Source: Streptomyces clavifer (lineage in GTDB: Bacteria > Actinomycetota > Actinomycetes > Streptomycetales > Streptomycetaceae). Taken from it: 64,000 nucleotides of DNA. How positions within the stretch are numbered: position 1 is the stretch's first letter; each line of letters opens with the position of its first letter. Below the pieces are notes generated by a model. It saw only the letters and a program-made list of their open reading frames with translations. It did not search any database and was not told where the DNA came from. The position numbers and the translations under genes are program-made. Of the stretch, positions 1 to 8,751 are shown one piece after another. Location of the stretch: the NCBI GenBank assembly GCA_014651175.1, contig BMWJ01000010.1, forward strand, positions 62,001 to 126,000. Reading direction: 5' to 3'.

Positions 1-8
1 GCGTCACG

Positions 9-719
9 ATGGGGGGCATGGCAGGGAGAGGCAACACGGGCGGCAGGGGCGGCAGGGGCGCGAAGGACACGGTCGCGGAGGTGCGGCGGCCGGAGGTGAG
101 GCTGCCCCCGCTCGTCGCGTACGACGGGGAGGGCCTGGAGGCGGACGGGGATTACGACGGTGTGTGCTTCGAGGAGACGGACCTCGCGGACGCGTCGGGT
201 CCCGGCGCGCGCTTCATGGACTGCGAGCTGCGGGGATGCGCTCTGGACCGTACGGAGCTGGTGCGGGCCCGGTTCATCGACTCGGTGCTGACGGGCGTAC
301 GGGGCGTGGGTACGGACCTTGCGGGGGCGTCGCTGCGGGACGTGGAGGTGGTGGACGCTCGGCTGGGTGGGGTGCAGCTGCACGGCGCGGTGCTGGAGCG
401 GGTGCTGATCCGGGGCGGGAAGATCGATTACCTGAATCTGCGCAAGGCACGGCTGAAGGACGTCGTGTTCGAGGGCTGCGTGCTGTCGGAGCCGGACTTC
501 GGGGACGCGCAGCTGGTGCGGGTGGAGTTCCGGGACTGTGTGCTGAAGCGTGCCGACTTCAGTGCCGTCCGGATGGAGTCGGTCGATCTGCGGACGGTGG
601 CCGAGCTCGACATCGCACGGGGGGTGGAGCGGCTGGCGGGTGCGGTGATCAGCCCGTCCCAGCTGATGGAGCTGGCTCCGGCGTTCGCGGCGCAGATCGG
701 GGTGCGGGTGGAGGCCTGA
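9..719 (+). CDS. Pentapeptide-repeat protein
   Basis: The 236-residue protein has a short Gly/Arg-rich leader and then, from about residue 50 to 210, a run of A(D/N)Lxx-like five-residue repeats (LAGAS, LRDVE, ADFSA, FRDCV) that should fold as a right-handed quadrilateral beta-helix. No enzymatic motif, signal peptide or membrane segment is visible. Some pentapeptide proteins mimic DNA and bind gyrase, but nothing here assigns that role. The first ATG is used; an ATG nine bases downstream is equally possible, and the window begins just upstream so the promoter is not seen. Family is clear, function unknown. Confidence 0.85.
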   Translation: MGGMAGRGNTGGRGGRGAKDTVAEVRRPEVRLPPLVAYDGEGLEADGDYDGVCFEETDLADASGPGARFMDCELRGCALDRTELVRARFIDSVLTGVRGVGTDLAGASLRDVEVVDARLGGVQLHGAVLERVLIRGGKIDYLNLRKARLKDVVFEGCVLSEPDFGDAQLVRVEFRDCVLKRADFSAVRMESVDLRTVAELDIARGVERLAGAVISPSQLMELAPAFAAQIGVRVEA

Positions 720-839
720 CCGAGGACTCCGTGCGGATCAGGCCGGGTCCCGCGAGCCCCGGCACCGCACCTCGCGCAGCCAGGGGTGGTGGAGGGTCCC
801 GCTGTTCCTCCGGCCGGCCCGGACGAAGGACCCCGGGTC

Positions 840-1337
840 TCAGAGGCGGGGGAAGCGGGCCTGGAGGTCCCAGACGACGGGGTTGTCGGCGAGGCCTTCG
901 TGCATGTCGGCCAGGTCGGCGATCAGGTCGTGCAGGAAGTCGCGGGCCTCGCGGCGCAGGAGGGAGTGGCTGAAGGTGAGCGGGGGCTCGTCACCGGGCA
1001 TCCAGTCGGCTTCGACGTCCACCCAGCCGAAGCGGCGTTCGAAGAGCATCCGGTCGGAGGACTCCGTGAAGTCGAGCTCGGCGTACTGCTGGCGGTGCGA
1101 GCGGTTGCCCCGGGGGTCCCGGTCGATCTGCTCGACGATGTCGCAGAGGGCCCAGGCGAAGTCGAGGACGGGGACCCATCCCCAGGCTGTGGATACTTCG
1201 CGGTCCGCCTTGGTGTCGGCGAGGTACACGTCGCCGGAGAACAGATCGTGCCGCAGGGCGTGGACGTCCGCGCGGCGGTAGTCGGTCTGCGGGGGGTCCG
1301 GGAAGCGCCGGGAGAGGGAGTAGCCGATGTCGAGCAC
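840..1337 (-). CDS. Conserved hypothetical protein, acidic, 165 aa
   Basis: This soluble acidic protein starts with GTG and has no signal peptide, membrane helix or catalytic motif I recognise. It is rich in Trp and Asp and contains a conserved-looking block around WGWVPVLDFAWALCDI (residues 50-70) followed by Asp/Glu-rich stretches. It converges on the pentapeptide gene and diverges from the M1 peptidase gene. It resembles streptomycete proteins of unknown function; strong codon bias in this frame supports it as real. No function is proposed. Confidence 0.7.
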   Translation of the reverse strand: MLDIGYSLSRRFPDPPQTDYRRADVHALRHDLFSGDVYLADTKADREVSTAWGWVPVLDFAWALCDIVEQIDRDPRGNRSHRQQYAELDFTESSDRMLFERRFGWVDVEADWMPGDEPPLTFSHSLLRREARDFLHDLIADLADMHEGLADNPVVWDLQARFPRL

Positions 1338-1548
1338 GGTTCGATGGTGTCATGTCCGGTGAGCCGCCCGCGCCGGTCCCGTGAGCGGCCCGCGCCCGGG
1401 CGGACGGCTCGGCCGGTGGGGCGGTGGCCCGGAGCCGGGCATCCGCGTTCCGGACCGTGGCCCGGCGGACCGGACGAGCGTGGCGCGGGTGAGCGGGGCT
1501 CCCGTCGGCGGAGTCCGGCACCCCGTGCGCGTACGTAGGATCGCCGGT

Positions 1549-2961
1549 GTGGATCAGCGATCAGCGGCACGCCGCACCGTGCCGGGCGCCGCCCTGTTCC
1601 TCGCCGTGGTCACCCTGGCCACCACGTGCACGGCGGGCCGCGGGGTGGTGGGCACACCGGGTGCCGCAGGGTTGCGCGATCCCTACTTCCCCCGGCTCGG
1701 CAACGGCGGCTACGACGTCACGCACTACGACCTGGCCCTCGACGTCGACGACGGGGCCGGGCAGGTGCGGGGTACGGCGGTGATCACGGCCCGGGCCACC
1801 CAGGACCTCAGCGCGTTCAACCTGGACCTCACCGGGCTCGACGTCCGCTCGGCGACCGTCGAGGGCCGGCCGGCCTCCGTGAACAGGGCGGGCGACGAGC
1901 TGACACTGCGGCCGGACGGCGAGGTCGCGGACCACCTCCGCAGGGGCAGGACCTTCCGCACGGTCGTCCGCTACTCCGGTGCCCCGCGGACCGTCACCGA
2001 CGCGGACGGGTCCCGGGAGGGCTGGCTCAGGACGGAGCACGGGGCGGTCGCCCTCGGGGAGCCCGCCGGTTCGCCGGCCTGGTTCCCCGGGAACCACCAC
2101 CCGGTCGACAAGGCCTCGTACGACGTCCGGATCTCCGTCCCCGAGGGGCGGACCGCCGTCTCGAACGGGGAGCTGGTGTCCCGTCGTACGAAGAGCGGGC
2201 GCACGGTCTTCCACTGGCGTACCCGCGAACCCATGGCGAGCTACCTCGCGACCGTCGCGGTCGGCCGCTACACACTGAGGCACGACGTCACCGCGGACGG
2301 TCTGCCGGTGGTCACCGCCGTGGACGCACGGGTGGCGGGGTCGAGCGCCGTCGTGCCGGCCCGCATTCCGGAGGTCATGGAGTGGGGGGCGCGGACGTTC
2401 GGCCCGTATCCCTTCGCTTCGACGGGGGCGATCGTCGGTCTGCCCGGGGACGCGGGATACGCACTGGAGACCCAGAACCGGCCCTTCTTCCCCGGGCCGC
2501 CGGACATGGGCCTGCTGGTCCACGAGTTGGCCCATCAGTGGTTCGGCAACTCCGTCACGCCCGCGAGCTGGCAGGACATGTGGCTCAACGAGGGCTTCGC
2601 GACCTACGCGGAGTGGCTCTGGAGCGAGGAGCACGGGGGCGCCACCGTGCGGGAACACTTCGACGAGGCGTACGAGGACGAGGCGAACTGGGCGTTTCCC
2701 GCGGGCCGTCCGCCGGGCCCCGCGGACCTGTCCCGGCCCCCGGTGTACGGGCGTGGGGCGATGGTCGTCCACCGGGTCCGGCAGGAGATGGGCGACGACG
2801 GGGCCTTCTTCACCCTGGTCCGGGGCTGGCTGACGGCACATCGGCACGGCAACGCCTCGACGGACGATTTCACCGCGTACGCGGAGCGGGAGTCCGGCCT
2901 CGATCTCACCGAGCTGTGGGACACCTGGCTCAACGGCAGGAGCCGGCCCGCCCGAGGCTGA
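1549..2961 (+). CDS. M1-family zinc metallopeptidase, probable lipoprotein
   Basis: The frame is open from 1381, but GTG at 1549 gives a normal export signal (RR, hydrophobic stretch, then a lipobox-like LATTC with Cys27), so I chose it; the product is 470 aa. The N-terminal M1 beta-saddle is followed by the zinc site [10 protein letters not shown] (His325, Glu326, His329) and Glu348 in NEGFATY, exactly HExxH-x18-E. The GAMEN substrate loop is replaced by a YALETQNRP-like segment, as in short bacterial M1 homologues. It probably trims peptides outside the membrane. Length is about half of full PepN because the C-terminal armadillo domain is absent, normal for this subfamily. Confidence 0.9.
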   Translation: MDQRSAARRTVPGAALFLAVVTLATTCTAGRGVVGTPGAAGLRDPYFPRLGNGGYDVTHYDLALDVDDGAGQVRGTAVITARATQDLSAFNLDLTGLDVRSATVEGRPASVNRAGDELTLRPDGEVADHLRRGRTFRTVVRYSGAPRTVTDADGSREGWLRTEHGAVALGEPAGSPAWFPGNHHPVDKASYDVRISVPEGRTAVSNGELVSRRTKSGRTVFHWRTREPMASYLATVAVGRYTLRHDVTADGLPVVTAVDARVAGSSAVVPARIPEVMEWGARTFGPYPFASTGAIVGLPGDAGYALETQNRPFFPGPPDMGLLVHELAHQWFGNSVTPASWQDMWLNEGFATYAEWLWSEEHGGATVREHFDEAYEDEANWAFPAGRPPGPADLSRPPVYGRGAMVVHRVRQEMGDDGAFFTLVRGWLTAHRHGNASTDDFTAYAERESGLDLTELWDTWLNGRSRPARG

Positions 2962-2972
2962 CCGGCTCCTGT

Positions 2973-3038
2973 TCCGCGTGGCTCGCTCCGCGTGGCTCGC
3001 TCCGCGCGGGTCGCTCCGCGCGGCTCGCTCCGCGCGGT
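2973..3038. repeat. 14-bp tandem repeat, about 4.7 copies
   Basis: Units of the form TCCGCGTGGCTCGC follow head to tail at 2973, 2987, 3001, 3015 and a partial copy at 3029. They lie just after the stop of the M1 peptidase and before the terD terminator, so they do not alter a protein. Later units change T to C at the seventh position, as expected from stepwise slippage. Confidence 0.85.
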
Positions 3039-3114
3039 TGTGCGACGGAACCGAAAGGGGCGAGACGGGCCCGCGGCGCGACGGGTCGGGGCGCCCGGGG
3101 CGCCGTCCGGACGC

Positions 3115-3150
3115 ACGGGAGCCCCCGGCCTGCCGGCCGGGGGCTCCCGT
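3115..3150 (-). terminator. Terminator of terD
   Basis: A perfect 15-bp stem (3115-3129 with 3136-3150) and a 6-nt loop lies 16 nt downstream of the terD stop. There is no U-tract, which is normal for streptomycete terminators. It may also stop transcripts from the convergent peptidase gene. Confidence 0.85.
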
Positions 3151-3166
3151 GGGTGAGTCGTCCGCG

Positions 3167-3742
3167 TCAGAGGTTGACGCCGAAGTCCTGGGCGATGCCG
3201 CGCAGGCCCGAGGCGTAGCCCTGGCCGACCGCGCGGAACTTCCACTCGGCGCCGTTGCGGTAGAGCTCGCCGAAGACCATGGCGGTCTCCGTGGCGGCGT
3301 CCTCGCTCAGGTCGTAGCGGGCGAGCTCGGTGCCGCCGGCCTGGTTGATGATGCGGATGAACGCGTTGCGGACCTGGCCGAAGTTCTGGCTGCGGGCCTC
3401 GGCGTCGTAGATGGAGACCGGGAAGACGATCTTTTCGATGTCCGCCGGGAGGCCGGCCAGGTTGACGTTGATCTGCTCGTCGTCGCCCTCGCCCTGGCCC
3501 GTGATGTTGTCACCGGTGTGGACGATGGTCTGGTCCGGCGTCGCCTTGTTGTTGAAGAAGACGAAGTGGCCGTCGGAGTAGACCTTGCCGGCCGTGTTGA
3601 CCGCGATCGCCGAGGCGTCGAGGTCGAAGTCGGTTCCGGTGGTGGTGCGGACGTCCCAGCCGAGGCCGACCGTGACGGCGGTCAGGCCCGGGGCCTCCTT
3701 GGTGAGCGAGACGTTGCCGCCCTTGGACAGGCTTACAGCCAT
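3167..3742 (-). CDS. terD: TerD-family calcium-binding stress protein
   Basis: The 191-residue protein starts [20 protein letters not shown], the family signature, and carries the acidic FDLDASA segment and DDEQINVNL stretch that supply calcium ligands. TerD proteins are cytoplasmic and are linked to tellurite resistance and membrane-associated stress responses; streptomycetes have many paralogues that influence development. The gene stands alone, divergent from arfB, with an AAAGGG ribosome site about 7 nt before the ATG and its own strong terminator. Which TerD paralogue this is cannot be told from sequence alone. Confidence 0.95.
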   Translation of the reverse strand: MAVSLSKGGNVSLTKEAPGLTAVTVGLGWDVRTTTGTDFDLDASAIAVNTAGKVYSDGHFVFFNNKATPDQTIVHTGDNITGQGEGDDEQINVNLAGLPADIEKIVFPVSIYDAEARSQNFGQVRNAFIRIINQAGGTELARYDLSEDAATETAMVFGELYRNGAEWKFRAVGQGYASGLRGIAQDFGVNL

Positions 3743-3914
3743 GGGAAGTCCCTTTCCTCGTCGTGTGCGGGCTTCGTGCCATCACGAAAGCTACCGTCAC
3801 CCGTCATAACGCAGGCAGTGGACCACGAGGTTCCTGCTCGCTTTACTTTCTTTACCGAACTTCTGGTCGAACGATGGCAAAAGAAGGTGACGAACGGGCT
3901 GCGGGGCAGGGAAC

Positions 3915-4349
3915 ATGGGTGTCATGTCCGGGCCCTATGTCATCCGTGGCTCGGTCTCCCTGCCGGAGGCCGAGCTCATGTGGCGTTTCTCGAGGTCCTC
4001 CGGCCCCGGCGGGCAGCACGTCAACACCAGCGACTCCCAGGTGGAGCTCCGGTTCGACCTGGCTGCGACCGAGGTGCTGCCGGAGGTCTGGAAGGCGCGG
4101 GCGCTGGAGCGGCTGGAGAGCAGGCTGGTGGGCGGTGTCGTGGCCGTACGCGCCTCGGAGCACCGCTCCCAGTGGCGCAACCGCGAGACGGCCGCCGTGC
4201 GACTGGCCGCGCTCCTGGCGGAGGCCACGGCACCGCCGCCGAAGCCGCGCCTCAAGAAGAAGATCCCGCGGGGCATCAACGAGCGCCGGCTGCGGGAGAA
4301 GAAGCAGCGCGGCGACACGAAACGCGGCCGCTCCGGCCGCGACTGGTAG
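3915..4349 (+). CDS. arfB: Alternative ribosome-rescue factor ArfB (peptidyl-tRNA hydrolase)
   Basis: At 144 aa this has the small class I release-factor fold without codon-recognition domains. The catalytic GGQ lies at residues 32-34 in SSGPGGQHVN, and the C-terminal tail is strongly basic (PRLKKKIPRGI, LREKKQRGD, RGRSGRDW), the part that enters the empty mRNA channel of stalled ribosomes. The role is hydrolysis of peptidyl-tRNA on non-stop ribosomes, a backup to tmRNA. ATG at 3915 has its AGGGA too close; ATG at 3924 would be spaced better and differs by three residues. Confidence 0.92.
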   Translation: MGVMSGPYVIRGSVSLPEAELMWRFSRSSGPGGQHVNTSDSQVELRFDLAATEVLPEVWKARALERLESRLVGGVVAVRASEHRSQWRNRETAAVRLAALLAEATAPPPKPRLKKKIPRGINERRLREKKQRGDTKRGRSGRDW

Positions 4350-4394
4350 CCCGTACGGCCTTCCGACAGCCGACAGCCGGCTGTGCGAGCGGCC

Positions 4395-4976
4395 TCAGAG
4401 CGCGCGCACGGGCCGGGCGGGGTTGCCGACGGCGACGACGTCCGCGGGGATGTCCTTGGTGACCACCGCGCCGGCGCCGATGACCGTGTTGTCGCCGATC
4501 GTCACTCCGGGGCACACGATGACCCCGCCGCCGAGCCAGACGTTGTCGCCGATGGTGATGGGGCGTGCGGCTTCCAGCTTGTCCCGCCGGGGCTGCGGTT
4601 CCAGGGGGTGGGTGGGCGTGAGCAGCTGGACGTTCGGACCGATCTGGCAGTCCTCGCCGATGGTGATCGTCGCGACGTCCAGCGCGGTCAGGTTGTAGTT
4701 GACGAAGGTGCGGGCCCCGATGGTGATGTTGCTCCCGTAGTCGACGGCGAGCGGCGGCCGCACCTCCACGCCCTCACCGACGGAGGCGAGGAGCTCGGCG
4801 AGGAGCGGCCGGGCCGTCGCGGCGTCCTCGACGTACGCGGCGTGGTACCGGGCGGCCAGCCGCATCGCGTGCTGCTGCCGCCGGGCGATCTCGGGGTCGT
4901 CGGCGATGTAGAGGTCACCCGCGAGCATCCGCTCCAGGTTCGTGCGCGGGTCGTCGGCGAAGTGGTCCGTCACCAT
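4395..4976 (-). CDS. Maltose/galactoside O-acetyltransferase family (sugar O-acetyltransferase)
   Basis: Start is taken at the ATG giving MVTDHFADDPRTNLERMLAG (193 aa); the upstream open frame is Arg/Pro-rich and not protein-like. After a helical N-terminal maltose-acetyltransferase domain come left-handed beta-helix hexapeptide repeats (ITIGAR, ITIGED, ITIGDN, VTIGDN). The catalytic His lies in the TPTHPLEP loop. It probably transfers acetyl from acetyl-CoA to a sugar hydroxyl in the cytoplasm; the acceptor cannot be predicted. It lies in the same direction as the flavin reductase 41 bp upstream and could be co-transcribed with it. Confidence 0.9.
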   Translation of the reverse strand: MVTDHFADDPRTNLERMLAGDLYIADDPEIARRQQHAMRLAARYHAAYVEDAATARPLLAELLASVGEGVEVRPPLAVDYGSNITIGARTFVNYNLTALDVATITIGEDCQIGPNVQLLTPTHPLEPQPRRDKLEAARPITIGDNVWLGGGVIVCPGVTIGDNTVIGAGAVVTKDIPADVVAVGNPARPVRAL

Positions 4977-5017
4977 GCCTGCGAGCGTAACCCCCGGGCC
5001 GTGCGGTCGTACGTTCC

Positions 5018-5590
5018 TCAGCCGAGCCGGCGGTAACGGCCCTTGAAGTACGCCAGTGGTTCGCCGTCCGCGCTGGGCAGCGACGCGGTCAGCACCCGGC
5101 CGATCACCAGTGTGTGGTCGCCGGCCAGGACCCGCTGCTCGGTACGGCACTCCAGGGTGGCGAGCGCGCCGCCGACGAGCGGTGCGCCCGTCACCTCTCC
5201 GCGTATGTAGGGGACGTCCTCGAACAGCAGCCGGTCGCTGATCCGGTTCTTCATGGCGAAGCGGCTCGCGACGTGCCGCTGGCTCTCCGCCAGTACGGAC
5301 ACCGCCCACAGCGGCTGCTCGGCCAGCAGGTCGTCCATCCGTGAGTCGTTGCGCAGGCTGACCATGACCAGCGGCGGGTCCAGGGAGACGGAGACGAAGG
5401 CGGTCGCCGTCATTCCGACGTCCTCGCCCCGCCCGTGCTCGTCGAGCGGCGGCTCCTGGGCGGTGATCAGCACCACGCCCGCGGCCAGGCGGGCCAGGGC
5501 GGCGCGGAATTCGTCGTTGCTCACCCCCTCAGCATGGGGGACGGCTTCGGGGCGTGGGGCGGGGGGAGTCTTTCGCAGCACAACGGGCAC
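5018..5590 (-). CDS. Flavin reductase family protein (FMN-binding split barrel)
   Basis: The 190-residue protein shows the flavin reductase-like fold: FRAALARLAAGVVLITA near residue 30, GMTATAFVSVSLDPPLVMVS around 60-80, and a GDHTLVIGRV strand near 155. Such enzymes reduce FMN or FAD with NAD(P)H, often for a partner monooxygenase, but no monooxygenase is adjacent. GTG at 5590 gives a Pro-rich leader; GTG at 5524 (MSNDEFRAAL) would also fit the family. It reads away from cdgB, so the 297-bp gap between them is a divergent promoter region. Confidence 0.88.
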   Translation of the reverse strand: MPVVLRKTPPAPRPEAVPHAEGVSNDEFRAALARLAAGVVLITAQEPPLDEHGRGEDVGMTATAFVSVSLDPPLVMVSLRNDSRMDDLLAEQPLWAVSVLAESQRHVASRFAMKNRISDRLLFEDVPYIRGEVTGAPLVGGALATLECRTEQRVLAGDHTLVIGRVLTASLPSADGEPLAYFKGRYRRLG

Positions 5591-5744
5591 GCTAGCGCCG
5601 GACGTCGCGTGCCCGCATCGGGCCGAGGGACCAGCCCGGTCCTAGGACTCGCGGACCAGGGGCCCGGCGACGGCGTGCGGGAGGATTTGCGAACAGAGAA
5701 GAATGCCGGTCCGCAGGGGCAACTGTGGCCTCTTTACCAACTGT

Positions 5745-5760
5745 TGTGACTTGAGTCACA
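5745..5760. promoter_or_regulatory. Palindrome 1 upstream of cdgB, BldD-like
   Basis: TGTGACTTGAGTCACA has 7-bp perfect arms around TG. GTGAC/GTCAC half-sites agree with the general BldD half-site pattern GTnAC. BldD repression of cdgB is established in S. coelicolor; binding here is inferred. Confidence 0.65.
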
Positions 5761-5780
5761 GAGTGCAATATTTGTTGACC

Positions 5781-5799
5781 CTGTGTACCGGGTGCACAG
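5781..5799. promoter_or_regulatory. Palindrome 2 upstream of cdgB
   Basis: CTGTGTACCGGGTGCACAG is a 19-bp imperfect palindrome with one mismatched pair per arm. It abuts palindrome 3 and again contains GTnAC/GTnCAC-like half-sites. Confidence 0.55.
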
Positions 5800-5819
5800 C
5801 TCACTGTGATTCAGTGAGC
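5799..5819. promoter_or_regulatory. Palindrome 3 upstream of cdgB
   Basis: GCTCACTG and CAGTGAGC form perfect 8-bp arms around TGATT. The element ends next to the proposed -35, so an occupant would block polymerase. Confidence 0.6.
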
Positions 5820-5849
5820 GTGACACTGCAATAAGTACGTCGATATGAA
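5820..5849 (+). promoter_or_regulatory. Candidate cdgB promoter
   Basis: A GTGACA/TGACAC -35 (5820-5826) and TATGAA -10 (5844-5849) are 17 nt apart, placing initiation about 30 nt before the cdgB start codon at 5888. Confidence 0.45.
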
Positions 5850-5887
5850 ACCTGGAGTTGCTGTCGAGGTCTCAGGGAGTGCGAGCA

Positions 5888-7540
5888 ATGGAGGCCGAGT
5901 CGGAGCCGTACGTCCGCCTTGCGACGATGCGGCAGTTGCACCAGGCAGTCGCTGACCTCAACACGGCGCGCAGTCTGGCGGACACGCTGCAGACCGTGGC
6001 CGACGGCATCGTCACCGGCCTCGGCTACGAACTGGGCTGCGTGAACGTGGTCCGCCCCGACGGCGACCTCGTCGTCGCCGCCTTCGCGGGGAACTCCGCG
6101 GCGGAAGCCCTGATCACCGGCCGTGTCGGCTCCCGTGACTCCTGGGAGCGCAGGCTGTCCATGGGCGAGGCCTGGGACGGGCTCCGGTTCATACCGCACA
6201 CCGAGGGCTGGGTCCTCCTCGACGACGACGTACCGCAGTGGCACACCGAGGGTCCCGAGCCGCGCTTCGAGGACGAGTGGCACCCCCTGGACCGCCTCTA
6301 CGCCCCCATGTACGCCTCCGGCGGAGGTATGGACCTCCTGGGCGTCCTCTCCGTCGACCGGCCGCGCAACGGCCGCCGGCCCGGAGCCTGGGGCCGGGAA
6401 GCTCTGCAGATGTACGCCTCCCAGGCCGCCATTGCGATCAGTAACGCACGGCTTCGAGCAAACATGCAGCGCGCCCTGGTCAGGCTCGAAAGGGAGCAGC
6501 AGGCGCTGCGGGCCAGTGAGGAATCCTTCCGCCAGGCCTTCGAGTACGCACCCAGCGGCATGGCCATCGCCGAGATGGGCGGTGACCAGCACGGCAGGCT
6601 GCTGCGGACCAATGACGCGCTCTGCCGCCTCCTGGGCCGCCCCGCCTCCGTGCTGCGCCGCTACTCCTTCGCCGATCTCGTGCACCCCGAGGACATCGGG
6701 ACCCTGCTCCGCACCTCCGCGGAGGGCGGCCGGGCGGAGCTCCGGCTGGGGCGCAGGGACAGCACGTACCTCTGGGTCTCGCTGCGCAATTCCGTCGTCG
6801 CGGACACGGCCGACGGCCCGCGCTTCCTGCTCACCCATGTCGAGGACATCGAGGAGCGCAAGCGCAACGAGCTCAATCTCGCGCACCGTGCCTCGCACGA
6901 CGCGCTCACCGGCCTGCCCAACAGCGCCGAGCTGCGCTCCCGCCTCAGCGCCCGGCTGTGTGAGAGGCCCCACTCCGTCGCCACCACCGCGATCGAGGCA
7001 CTGGACGCGGCGTACGGGGACGTCGAGGTCTCGGCCGCGCACGGCTACCGCGCGGACGGCTACGAGGCGGAGGTCCCGGGGCTGGGCCCGTACGACCACC
7101 ACGTGCACGTCGCGGCGCCCGACACGGAGCGCGACGACGGGGCGAAGGGGCTGGCGGTGCTGTTCTGCGACCTGGACGGCTTCAAGTCCATCAACGACCG
7201 TTTCGGACATCACACCGGTGACGTGGTTCTCATCGAGGTCGCCAGACGGCTCACCACCTGTGTGCGCGACGGGGACACGGTCGCGCGGCTCGGGGGTGAC
7301 GAATTCGTCGTCCTCGCGGACGGTCTGGGGGCGGCAGATGCCGCAGATCTGGCCGTACGCTTGCGTAATGCCATTATTCCGCCCATCCGGGTGGACGGCC
7401 GGGCCGTCAGGGTCGGGGCGAGTTTCGGTATCGGCTGGGCCGAGTGCGGCATGACCGTGGAAGAGGTCCTGCGCTCCGCCGACCAGCGGATGTACGTGGA
7501 GAAGCGGTCCCGGTCGAAGGTTCACCGCCGAGCCGGCTGA
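5888..7540 (+). CDS. cdgB: Diguanylate cyclase CdgB (GAF-PAS-GGDEF)
   Basis: ATG at 5888 is chosen over an upstream in-frame start because it follows GGGAGTGCGAGCA and gives the usual MEAESEPYVRL start (550 aa). Order: GAF (about 20-190), PAS/PAC (about 205-325), GGDEF (about 330-550). The active site GGDEF is intact at 469-473, and RDGD at 460-463 forms the product-inhibition I-site five residues before it, so the enzyme should make c-di-GMP from two GTP and be feedback-inhibited. There is no EAL domain or membrane helix. c-di-GMP dimerises BldD, which delays sporulation, so the BldD-like palindromes upstream suggest a feedback loop. About 60 extra residues sit between the DALTGLPN helix and the FCDLDG strand. 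Confidence 0.95.
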   Translation: MEAESEPYVRLATMRQLHQAVADLNTARSLADTLQTVADGIVTGLGYELGCVNVVRPDGDLVVAAFAGNSAAEALITGRVGSRDSWERRLSMGEAWDGLRFIPHTEGWVLLDDDVPQWHTEGPEPRFEDEWHPLDRLYAPMYASGGGMDLLGVLSVDRPRNGRRPGAWGREALQMYASQAAIAISNARLRANMQRALVRLEREQQALRASEESFRQAFEYAPSGMAIAEMGGDQHGRLLRTNDALCRLLGRPASVLRRYSFADLVHPEDIGTLLRTSAEGGRAELRLGRRDSTYLWVSLRNSVVADTADGPRFLLTHVEDIEERKRNELNLAHRASHDALTGLPNSAELRSRLSARLCERPHSVATTAIEALDAAYGDVEVSAAHGYRADGYEAEVPGLGPYDHHVHVAAPDTERDDGAKGLAVLFCDLDGFKSINDRFGHHTGDVVLIEVARRLTTCVRDGDTVARLGGDEFVVLADGLGAADAADLAVRLRNAIIPPIRVDGRAVRVGASFGIGWAECGMTVEEVLRSADQRMYVEKRSRSKVHRRAG

Positions 7541-7673
7541 CGTTTCACGCACCGGCTGTCCCCGTACCCCGCCCGGTTTCCGGGTGGGCCGAGGGCAATT
7601 CGACGCCTGCTCCGTTCGGGGTAGGCTCGGCCGGTCGGCGACGGCTGGCGACATGGTGAGGAGTGACCCAGGG

Positions 7674-8663
7674 ATGACGGCCGGAAACAACGGCGCGAGC
7701 AAGCCCGAGGACGACGATCCGTTCGGCTACCTGTACGAGGACGGGCGGGCGGCAGGCGCCCAGCCGCCCGGCCAGGGCGGCTACGGCTACCCCGGCCCCG
7801 TCGCGCAGCCCGGCGTGCCCAGAACGTCGTACAACCAGGTGCGGACCGTCGGCGAACGCCAGTACGGGCAGGTTCCGCAGCAGCAGGCCTACGGCCAGCA
7901 GCCCCCGCCGCAGCAGGGCGGGCAGTACGGCCGGCCGAACGGGCAGTACGCGGCGCCGGAGACCCATCCCGGTGGCGCGCCCACCGGCCCCATGCCGTCG
8001 CACGGCGGCGGCCGGGGTGCGGGTTCCGGCCGGGGCGGCCCCAACACCAAGGCGCTGCTGATCGCGGCGGTCGCCGTGGTCGCGGTGGTGCTCATCGGTA
8101 TCGGTGCCGCGCTGATGACGGGCGACGACTCGGACGAGAAGAAGGGCGAGGCCTCCTCGTCGGCGGGCCCGGCGGGCGAGGTCGAGGAGTCGCCGGAGCC
8201 GGAGAAGTCCACCGAGGCGTCCGAGAAGCCCGCCGTCGACCTGCCCAAGCAGGACGCGGCGACGCTGACGCTCGGCGGTTCGGCCGGTCTGGACAACTCG
8301 GTGAAGGGCGCGAAGAGCGCGAACGGCCAGTACATCAACCTCAACGAGGTCGGCCGGTCCGCCGCGTGGACGGTCGACGTGCCCCAGAGCGGCCCGTACA
8401 CGCTCTATGTGACGTACGGCGTGCCCGGCAAGGACGCCAAGACGTCCCTCACGGTCAACGACGAGGAGCCCCGCTCCATCAACATGACAAACTTCGCGCA
8501 CGCCGCGGAGGGCGACCTGGAGAAGGGCTGGACGACGACGTACGCGTACGTGCAGCTGGACAAGGGGTCGAACACGCTCATGCTGTCGTGCCGCGAGGGC
8601 GACCAGTGCGACGCGAACCTCGACCAGCTGTCGCTGAAGTCCGGTCACGTGAAGTCGAACTGA
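7674..8663 (+). CDS. Membrane-anchored protein with C-terminal carbohydrate-binding-like domain
   Basis: From ATG 7674 (MTAGNNGASKPED) the 329-residue product has a Pro/Gln/Tyr/Gly-rich cytoplasmic region of about 120 residues, one transmembrane helix (ALLIAAVAVVAVVLIGIGAA), an acidic Ser/Glu/Pro linker and a C-terminal beta-sandwich of about 130 residues. That domain (GGSAGLDNSV, AWTVDVPQSGPYTLYVTYG, LTVNDEEPRSI) resembles CBM35/CBM6-type modules that bind sugars outside the cell. It follows cdgB by 133 bp in the same direction. An in-frame ATG at 7653 would add seven residues. The ligand is unknown; cell-wall binding is plausible. Confidence 0.78.
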   Translation: MTAGNNGASKPEDDDPFGYLYEDGRAAGAQPPGQGGYGYPGPVAQPGVPRTSYNQVRTVGERQYGQVPQQQAYGQQPPPQQGGQYGRPNGQYAAPETHPGGAPTGPMPSHGGGRGAGSGRGGPNTKALLIAAVAVVAVVLIGIGAALMTGDDSDEKKGEASSSAGPAGEVEESPEPEKSTEASEKPAVDLPKQDAATLTLGGSAGLDNSVKGAKSANGQYINLNEVGRSAAWTVDVPQSGPYTLYVTYGVPGKDAKTSLTVNDEEPRSINMTNFAHAAEGDLEKGWTTTYAYVQLDKGSNTLMLSCREGDQCDANLDQLSLKSGHVKSN

Positions 8664-8675
8664 CCACGAGCACGC

Positions 8676-8723
8676 CACCACCGTCCCGGTCCTCGCCCCG
8701 TGCGAGCCGGGACGTGGTGTTTT
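8676..8723 (+). terminator. Terminator after the carbohydrate-binding protein
   Basis: CACCAC and GTCCCGG (8676-8689) pair with CCGGGAC and GTGGTG (8707-8719) with one bulged C, followed by TTTT. It also lies between convergent genes and could serve both. Confidence 0.8.
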
Positions 8724-8751
8724 CCCCCGGCCCTGGAGGGCCGGTGACCGC

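Noticed and set aside
5801-7702. 633-codon minus-strand open frame across cdgB
   Set aside because: No motif and low-complexity composition; the plus strand encodes an intact GAF-PAS-GGDEF protein.
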